Of a DNA stretch of 35,010 nucleotides, positions 29,387 through 35,010 are shown one piece after another. The notes below the pieces were generated by a model. The model had not been told where the DNA came from. It did not search any database and saw nothing but the letters and a program-made list of their open reading frames with translations. The position numbers and the translations under genes were made by a program. The stretch covers positions 1 through 35,010 of the IMG/VR virus record IMGVR_UViG_3300030098_003204; one strand, written 5' to 3'. The stretch's first letter is position 1. Every line of letters starts with the position of its first letter. This DNA is from a virus.

Positions 29387-29893
29387 ATGGCTAATGCAAA
29401 CTCCACCTTGGTGACCAACTTTGAGGCCACCCCGCCGACGCCCAACGATGTTGCCAATCTTGGCGGCAAGATGCGCGTTGCGTGTGGCACCATCTCTCTC
29501 CCGGTCGATGACCTGTCTGCGACTGACACGGTCATGCTCGCTGGTATCCCGACGAACGCCGCCGTTGTTAGCATCAAGCTTTTCAATGATGACCTCGACA
29601 GCACGACGGGAAACATCACGACCGATGTTGGTCTGTACACCAGCGACGGCAACGTCACTGCGAAGGACGATGATTGCTATGCGTCTGCGATCACCGATCT
29701 GCGTGCGCCGGTTACCGCCGGCACTGAAGTCGCTTTCGAGGCCCGCGACATCAACAAGATGGGTCAAAAGGTCTGGCAAGACGCCGGCGACTCTAGCGAC
29801 CCAGGCGGCACCTACAATGTCGGCCTCAAATTTGACGCAGCCGGCAACACGGCTGGCGATTTATCGTGGCTGATCACCTACATCGTTGACTGA
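29387..29893 (+). CDS. Head-associated protein, decoration candidate (168 aa)
   Basis: The product is 168 residues, beta-rich, with many Thr, Asp and Gly residues. A long segment VSIKLFNDDLDSTTGNITTD then VGLYTSDGNVTAKDDDC looks like a jelly-roll or beta-sandwich. It lies directly after the major capsid protein (12-base gap) and before a strong terminator, so it is co-expressed at high level with the capsid. A decoration or minor head protein is likely; I recognise no named family. Confidence 0.6.
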   Translation: MANANSTLVTNFEATPPTPNDVANLGGKMRVACGTISLPVDDLSATDTVMLAGIPTNAAVVSIKLFNDDLDSTTGNITTDVGLYTSDGNVTAKDDDCYASAITDLRAPVTAGTEVAFEARDINKMGQKVWQDAGDSSDPGGTYNVGLKFDAAGNTAGDLSWLITYIVD

Positions 29894-29895
29894 TC

Positions 29896-29924
29896 AAAAG
29901 GGGGGCTTCGGCCCCCCTTTTTTT
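29896..29924 (+). terminator. Strong UUCG-loop terminator after capsid genes
   Basis: GGGGGGC (29900-29906), loop TTCG and GCCCCCC (29911-29917) form a very stable stem followed by seven T residues. It separates capsid genes from tail genes and should lower tail gene expression relative to capsid. Confidence 0.95.
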
Positions 29925-29939
29925 ATTTAAGGTTTTGGC

Positions 29940-30530
29940 ATGGCATCAGATGTAGACATCTGCAACAGCGCGCTGAACATGATCGGCGCCAGCAATATCA
30001 TTTCGCTGACCGAAGACAGTCGCGCCGCGCGCGTCTGCAACCAGCGCTATGAGTTTGTGCGCGATGCCGTGTTCCGCGCACACCCCTGGAATTGCCTGAT
30101 CAATCGCGTTGAAGTTGCCGCCGACGCGACGGCTCCAGCGTTTGAATTTGAGTATGCACACACGCTGCCCACTGACCCGTATTGTTTGCGGGTTTTAAGG
30201 CCGCAAGACCCCGATAGCGTTTTCAAAATTGAGGGGCGAAAATTACTGGCGAACAGCACGCCGTTTAAATTTATCTACATTGCACGCGTAACCGACCCCA
30301 ACGAATACGACCAGCTTTTGATTGAAGCGCTCGCCGCCCGGCTGGCGGCAGACATTAGTTACGCCCTGGTCAATTCGGCGACGCTGACGCAAAGCCTGTT
30401 TGCGATCTACGACGCTAAATTGAGCGAAGCCCGTTTTGTTGATGCGACTGAGGGCACCCCTGACAACGTCGTCAACATCGACCGCACCAGTTACATCGAA
30501 GCCGATACGTTTATAGCGTCAAGGTTCTAA
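29940..30530 (+). CDS. Tail tubular protein A (T7 gp11-like, 196 aa)
   Basis: The product is 196 residues, matching the length of T7 gp11. It begins with ASDVDICNSALNMIGASNII and continues with CNQRYEFVRDAVFRAHPWNC, the hallmark of the tail tubular A / gp11 family, and has LLIEALAARLAADISYALVN later on. It forms the adaptor ring below the portal to which the nozzle and fibres attach. It is directly followed by the tubular protein B gene with no gap. Confidence 0.93.
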   Translation: MASDVDICNSALNMIGASNIISLTEDSRAARVCNQRYEFVRDAVFRAHPWNCLINRVEVAADATAPAFEFEYAHTLPTDPYCLRVLRPQDPDSVFKIEGRKLLANSTPFKFIYIARVTDPNEYDQLLIEALAARLAADISYALVNSATLTQSLFAIYDAKLSEARFVDATEGTPDNVVNIDRTSYIEADTFIASRF

Positions 30531-32993
30531 ATGCCTAAAGTCTCAAAGGCATTTTCAAGTTTCACATCAGGCGAGATTACCCCGCGCCTGTTTGGCCGCA
30601 CCGACATTGCCAAATACGACACCGGCGCGGAGACGGTTGAAAATTTTATTGTCCAACCTCACGGCGGATTGACCCGCCGCCCAGGCACCCGGTTTGTCGC
30701 GGAAGTCAAAAACAGCGCCAACGCGGTGCGCCTTATTCCGTTCCAGTTCAACGTCGAACAATCTTACGTTTTGGAATTTGGCCCGTCCTATTTCCGCATC
30801 TACAAAGACGGCGGTCAGGTTGAGAGCGGCGGCAGTGCGGTTGAGGTCGCGACGCCTTACGCGGCTGGTGACCTTGACGGCTTAAAGTATGCGCAGGTCG
30901 CGGACATCATGTATGTCACGTCGCCTAGTCATGCGCCGCGCAAGATTACGCGCACCAGCCATACAGCCTGGACGATAACGGAGGTATCGCTGGCGCGCGG
31001 ACCTTTCGGCGACCTGAATATAACCGACACGACGCTGACCTGCAGCGCGGCGACTGGCTCGATCACTGTGACGGCAAGTGCCGACACGTTCGTCAGCACT
31101 GACGTTGGTCGTTTGATCAAGACGCAAGAGGGCTTTGTCAAAATCACAGGTTTCACGTCGGCAACTGTCGTGACCGGCACGGTGCAGGAATTGGAAGACG
31201 GCAGAACCGAATTGCTGCCGTCGTACACGGCGACCACAATTAGTTTCCATGAAGGCGACCCCGATAGCACCGGCCTGGAACACAACGACCGCATCGAAGA
31301 TACGGCGGCACAATTTGTCGATGAAGGCTTTAAGAAAGGTCAGACGGTCACGCTGGCCGGGTCAACCAGCAACAACACCACTGCCGGTTTCCTGGTAGTC
31401 GATGTCACCGACAGCGTCATTACTTTCGCGCCGGGCGCAGACCTTACGGCAGAGGCGGCGGGCGACACGGTCACCGTAGCAGGCAAGCTGATCGCCAGCG
31501 ACGAGTGGCAACTTGGCGCCTTTAGCGCGACGACCGGCTACCCGCGAGCCTGTACGTTTTACGAGCAGCGCCTTGTCATGGCGGGCACTGACGACCAGCC
31601 GCAAACGCTGTTTTTCAGTCAATCGGACGACTTTGAAAATTTCGAGGCTGGCGCCGAAGCAGACGACGCGATGGTCTACACCATCGGTTCGAACGAAGTT
31701 AACGTGATCAGGTTTCTGGCATCGACCCGAAACATGATTGTTGGCACCAGCGGCGGCGAATTTGTTGTCCGCGCCGGTTCAACGGACGAAGCGATCACGC
31801 CAACCAATATTCAGATCAAGCAGCAAACCGCGCACGGTGCGTCGGACCATACGCCGATCCAGGCGGGCAACGCGGTGCTGTTCATTCAGCGCGCCAAGCG
31901 CAAAATTCGCGAGTTACAATATAACTTTGATACAGACGGCTATATCGCGCCTGACATTACGCTGATCAGTGAGCATGCGACCGAGGGCGGCATCACCGAG
32001 TTGGCGTACCAACAGGAACCTGACTCGGTCGTGTGGTCGGTTCGCGCTGACGGTCAATTGACGACGACAACGTACAAGCGCGAGGAACAAGTTATAGGCT
32101 GGGCGCGTCAGGTTATCGGCGGCACCGACGTTGTCGTTGAACGCATAGCGACGATCCCCGGCGACCTAGACGAAGATCAGGTCTATATGGTTGTGCGGCG
32201 AACCATCAACGGCGCGACGAAACGGTACATTGAGTATATACGCGACTTTGATTTTGGTTCGGACGTTTCTGACGCGCGGTTTGTCGATAGTTCGCTGACC
32301 TTCACGGGCGTCACGTCTACCTTAAACGGTGCGATTACGAATAGCGCAACCACTATTGCCTTGGCTGACGCGTCTGCTTTTCCAAGTTCCGGTGCCATTA
32401 AAATCGGCACCGAGGTCATCACCTATAGCGGCAAAAGTACCAACGACTTGACCGGCTGCACCCGCGGCGTTGCAGGCGACGCTGCAGCGCACGCCAGTGG
32501 CGCTACGGTGACGCAGGCGTCGATCTCACTAAGCGGGCTGGCGCACCTTGAAGGGCAGACGGTGAGCGTCCTGGGCGACGGCGCGGTTCATCCAGACGTG
32601 ACGGTTTCGTCGGCTGCGGTCACGTTAAACCGCTATGTCACCAAGGCGCATGTCGGCCTGTCTTACAATTCAACGCTACGCACGTTGCGCGTAGACGCCG
32701 GATCTGCCGCTGGCACCAGCCAGGGCAAGACCAAGCGCATCAACGAGTTGACGGTGCGCCTGTACCGCAGCGTCGGCCTGCAGGTTGGTCGCGACGCAGA
32801 CAACCTTGATGTCGTGCCCTTCCGGTCGTCAGCGACGCTCATGGGCAGCGCCATCGGGCTGTACACAGGCGACAAGGACATCGAATTAAACGGCAACTAC
32901 GACACTGACGGGCAGATCACGATCAGGCAGACACAGCCCCTGCCGATGACCGTGCTTGCCGTGTACGCAACCGTCAGCACATTTGACCAGTGA
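30531..32993 (+). CDS. Tail tubular protein B (T7 gp12-like nozzle, 820 aa)
   Basis: The product is 820 residues, close to T7 gp12. The N-terminal region (FSSFTSGEITPRLFGRTDIA then VENFIVQPHGGLTRRPGTRF) is a recognisable beginning for the nozzle family, and YPRACTFYEQRLVMAGTDDQ is another conserved segment. The protein is mostly beta strand. Around residues 580-690 a Ser/Thr/Gly-rich insertion (NSATTIALADASAFPSSG) looks like a repeat often seen in phage tail proteins. It forms the tip of the tail tube. Its stop overlaps the next GTG. Confidence 0.93.
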   Translation: MPKVSKAFSSFTSGEITPRLFGRTDIAKYDTGAETVENFIVQPHGGLTRRPGTRFVAEVKNSANAVRLIPFQFNVEQSYVLEFGPSYFRIYKDGGQVESGGSAVEVATPYAAGDLDGLKYAQVADIMYVTSPSHAPRKITRTSHTAWTITEVSLARGPFGDLNITDTTLTCSAATGSITVTASADTFVSTDVGRLIKTQEGFVKITGFTSATVVTGTVQELEDGRTELLPSYTATTISFHEGDPDSTGLEHNDRIEDTAAQFVDEGFKKGQTVTLAGSTSNNTTAGFLVVDVTDSVITFAPGADLTAEAAGDTVTVAGKLIASDEWQLGAFSATTGYPRACTFYEQRLVMAGTDDQPQTLFFSQSDDFENFEAGAEADDAMVYTIGSNEVNVIRFLASTRNMIVGTSGGEFVVRAGSTDEAITPTNIQIKQQTAHGASDHTPIQAGNAVLFIQRAKRKIRELQYNFDTDGYIAPDITLISEHATEGGITELAYQQEPDSVVWSVRADGQLTTTTYKREEQVIGWARQVIGGTDVVVERIATIPGDLDEDQVYMVVRRTINGATKRYIEYIRDFDFGSDVSDARFVDSSLTFTGVTSTLNGAITNSATTIALADASAFPSSGAIKIGTEVITYSGKSTNDLTGCTRGVAGDAAAHASGATVTQASISLSGLAHLEGQTVSVLGDGAVHPDVTVSSAAVTLNRYVTKAHVGLSYNSTLRTLRVDAGSAAGTSQGKTKRINELTVRLYRSVGLQVGRDADNLDVVPFRSSATLMGSAIGLYTGDKDIELNGNYDTDGQITIRQTQPLPMTVLAVYATVSTFDQ

Positions 32994-33436
32994 GGGTTGT
33001 ACCGTTCGAGCCAGGGCACGGCGAGGCGATCCTAAACGGGCAGTTGAACGACGAGAAAAGCAGACCGCCGACAGGGTTTGGCAAATTTATCCCTGACCTT
33101 GTCATCGATGGCATGGCTTTTACCGGCCTCGAAAACGGACACGTCATTGCGTCGGCAGGCGTCTATCCGATGTGGGATGGCGTCGGTGAAGGATGGTTCA
33201 TCGCCGCCGCTGCATTAGACGCTCACCACATAGGCGTCGCACGCCAATTGAAAACCGGACTACGGCAGATTGCTGAAGAACAGGCGCTGCACCGCGTGCA
33301 GGCGGCAGTCCGAAGCGATTGGGAAAAGGCGATCCGCCTAGTGCGATTTCTAGATATGGAGCATGAGGGCCGGATGCGCCAATACAGCGCTGACGGCGCA
33401 GACTACGAGAGGTACGCATGGCTACTGCAGCCCTAG
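32990..33436 (+). CDS. gp13-like / GNAT-fold protein (148 aa)
   Basis: The product is 148 residues with a GTG start overlapping the nozzle stop (GTGA). It begins VVPFEPGHGEAILNGQLNDE and has beta strands followed by ALDAHHIGVARQLKTGLRQI and LHRVQAAVRSDWEKAIRLVR, the layout of GNAT folds. T7-like phages encode gp13 (DUF2833), a GNAT-like protein needed for virion morphogenesis, in this place. I therefore call it gp13-like. Acetyl-CoA binding is not shown. It overlaps the next gene by 19 bases. Confidence 0.75.
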   Translation: MRVVPFEPGHGEAILNGQLNDEKSRPPTGFGKFIPDLVIDGMAFTGLENGHVIASAGVYPMWDGVGEGWFIAAAALDAHHIGVARQLKTGLRQIAEEQALHRVQAAVRSDWEKAIRLVRFLDMEHEGRMRQYSADGADYERYAWLLQP

Positions 33437-33942
33437 TTATTGGCACCGCCGCATCGGTGATGGGTTCTATGTCAGCCGCGTCAGGGGCGAAAGCGGCAGG
33501 CAAGCAGGCGCTGCGCACAGCGCAATACAACAAGGCTATACGCGACCGCAACGCCAGGGTCGCAGACATGGAAGCCGACAACCGCGACCGCGTCACCGAG
33601 CGCCAGGAGGTGCGTGCGCGCGATGATTTTGCGGAACTTCAGGCGCGAGGTCGTGTCGCATACGCGAAGTCTGGCGCCGTCGCAAGCAGCGGCACGCCTC
33701 TGCTGGTGTTAATGCATAACGCCAACAATTTTGAAGAAGATATCGAACTCAACCGGCTGCAGGGCGACACTGAGTCGGGCCGAATCCGAGAGTCCGCGAC
33801 CGGCGAGCGGCTTGCTGGCGCCCTGACCCTGCTAGAAGGTCAATCTAGGAAAATGGCGAAAGACATCGAAGCGCGCGGCCACATGTGGAAGGCGGCAACG
33901 ACCGCGGCACGCGGTGCCTACCAGTACAGTCAGATCACATGA
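33418..33942 (+). CDS. gp14-like internal virion protein (174 aa)
   Basis: The product is 174 residues. A hydrophobic Gly/Ala/Ser-rich start (ALVIGTAASVMGSMSAASGA) is followed by an Arg/Ala/Glu-rich helix and the segment GAVASSGTPLLVLMHNANNF, then further helices. This is the pattern of T7 gp14-type proteins, which are ejected and form the outer-membrane part of the DNA channel. Position after gp13-like and before the gp15-like protein agrees. Its stop overlaps the next gene as ATGA. Confidence 0.82.
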   Translation: MATAALVIGTAASVMGSMSAASGAKAAGKQALRTAQYNKAIRDRNARVADMEADNRDRVTERQEVRARDDFAELQARGRVAYAKSGAVASSGTPLLVLMHNANNFEEDIELNRLQGDTESGRIRESATGERLAGALTLLEGQSRKMAKDIEARGHMWKAATTAARGAYQYSQIT

Positions 33943-35010
33943 AGGTGCCAACTTATCGAAGTCAAACCGCGATCCCCAAGCAGGGCCGCGGTTTGTTTCT
34001 AAGCGCGCAATTAAACCCTGGCGCGATGATGGCGCCCGGCCAAGCGGCTGAAGCGCAGGGGCTGAAGCTGGCGCAGGCTGGCAGTCAAATCGCAGAGTGG
34101 GGTTACAAAAAGCTGCAGATTAGCGCGCAGTCTGAAGCGCTTGGCGCGGCGAGTTCGATGGAGGTCGAACTTGCGCAAAAAAGCCACGACGCGTTGCAGG
34201 TTGCTGATATGGCGCAGGCGGAAAAACAATTCCGCCGCGACGCTAAATTATTGAGCGACCGATACAGCGCGACGCTAAAAACCCCGGCAGCGCGTCGCGC
34301 ATTTTCGGCGGAAGCCCTCAAGCTACAAACGCGTGCGCTGATTGGCTTTACCAAAGCAAACAATAAGCGTGTTGTCGAAGCGAACAAGGCAAACCTTGAT
34401 ACGGCAGTCGCCGCCGAGCAGCGCGCTATGTCAGACCTTTCAACCGGAACAAAAGCGCGCGAGAACGCATACGTTCACGCCATCTTGTCTGTTGACCATG
34501 CCAAGGCTGAACTTGGCGCGGAGGAACATGCCAAACGCATCAACAAAATAAACAAAGACGCGGTTACCAATACGCTGACCGCCTATCTAAACCAGCCCGA
34601 CGCCAAGGTGCTGCAAATCGTAAAGGCCTTTCGCGAAGGACGGCTTGACGACCCAATTATCCGCGAGGCGTCAAAACATTTGTCGGCTGATGATCTGGCA
34701 AAGGTCGCGGACAGCGGCGTGCAGCGCGCCAACCGCATTATCAAGTTGCGCCAAAATATCCGCGAAGAGCGAGAGGCGAAAGCGAGCGAAACAAACAACG
34801 CACTGTATCTAGATTTTATTAACACTGATTGGACTGATCCACTGCAAGTCCAACTCGCGCGCCATACTTTCGAGATATTGAAGTCAGCAAATTATTTCGA
34901 CACCGCCGATAAAATGAATACCGCCCAAAATTTGCTCCGCGGCAGAGGCGATTTCCCCCGCGCATCCGACGTCACAAACACGCGCGAAGGCGATCTTGTC
35001 GCGGCTGCCA
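33939..35010 (+). CDS. Internal virion/ejection protein, 5' part (continues at base 1)
   Basis: The gene starts with an ATG at 33939 overlapping the gp14-like stop and has no stop before the window ends. Through the terminal repeat it joins the frame open at base 1 and ends at 629, giving 536 residues. The visible part is helical: a short N-terminal stretch (VPTYRSQTAIPKQGRG), then long Ala/Glu/Lys/Gln-rich helices. Such length and position match the T7 gp15 group, which form part of the DNA-ejection channel. I recognise no enzyme motif. Confidence 0.82.
   Translation, partial: MKVPTYRSQTAIPKQGRGLFLSAQLNPGAMMAPGQAAEAQGLKLAQAGSQIAEWGYKKLQISAQSEALGAASSMEVELAQKSHDALQVADMAQAEKQFRRDAKLLSDRYSATLKTPAARRAFSAEALKLQTRALIGFTKANNKRVVEANKANLDTAVAAEQRAMSDLSTGTKARENAYVHAILSVDHAKAELGAEEHAKRINKINKDAVTNTLTAYLNQPDAKVLQIVKAFREGRLDDPIIREASKHLSADDLAKVADSGVQRANRIIKLRQNIREEREAKASETNNALYLDFINTDWTDPLQVQLARHTFEILKSANYFDTADKMNTAQNLLRGRGDFPRASDVTNTREGDLVAAA
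34921..35010. repeat. Terminal direct repeat (right copy)
   Basis: Matches bases 1-90 with one difference (G34998 against C78). Together the two copies show that the window is a circle opened within the gp15-like gene. Confidence 0.93.

Noticed and set aside
1-35010. CRISPR arrays, insertion sequences or rRNA genes
   Set aside because: No regularly spaced repeats, transposase motifs or rRNA-like sequence were seen by reading both strands.

Overview
The window looks like the complete genome of a temperate phage with a T7-like (podovirus) virion, read as a circle. The last 90 bases repeat the first 90 with one mismatch, and one gene runs across the join, so the unit length is about 34,920 bp. 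Gene content points to a Gram-negative host: an M15 endolysin, a holin, a spanin-like pair with a lipobox, and several small gene families that I associate with alphaproteobacterial phages. The moderately high GC content and the attachment site, which carries the 3' half of an initiator tRNA-Met, fit an alphaproteobacterium. The host itself is inference.

Layout. (1) Rightward structural genes run from about 23.1 kb to the window end and continue from base 1 to about 10.9 kb. In order they are: small terminase, HNH protein, large terminase, portal, scaffold, major capsid protein, tail tubular proteins A and B, a gp13-like protein, three or four internal/ejection proteins, a T7-type tail fibre with an S74 chaperone, and accessory fibre genes. 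(2) The lysis block lies at 10.9-13.1 kb: two holin candidates, an M15 peptidase, a probable inner-membrane spanin out of frame with a lipoprotein spanin, and an unexpected PD-(D/E)XK protein. (3) attP and a tyrosine integrase occupy 13.1-14.9 kb, followed by a small basic gene that resembles the ribosome-rescue factor ArfA and has a hairpin inside its reading frame. (4) A leftward immunity block at 14.8-17.0 kb holds a LexA/CI-type repressor, a probable winged-helix protein, an AlpA/Xis-like HTH protein, a DUF3310 protein and two microproteins. (5) Rightward early genes at 17.1-23.0 kb include a Cro-like protein, a resolvase-like nuclease, a RecB/Cas4-type exonuclease, a putative ssDNA-binding protein, a fused primase-helicase, and small regulators. 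An AT-rich repeat and G/C-tract hairpins just after the primase could be the replication origin.

How it works together. The self-cleaving repressor and the Cro-like protein face each other across a divergent promoter region. Matching TTAC-N5-GTAA sites lie at both ends of the repressor block. Integration would rebuild the host tRNA-fMet gene and place a phage-encoded terminator behind it. I see no phage RNA polymerase, so T7-like structural genes here are probably transcribed by the host enzyme.

Best candidates for something new: the ArfA-like gene with an in-frame hairpin and no stop codon before it; a second attachment-like sequence 10 kb from attP, upstream of the HNH/terminase genes; the spanin-like gene with a probable AUU start; and the repeat region after the primase.
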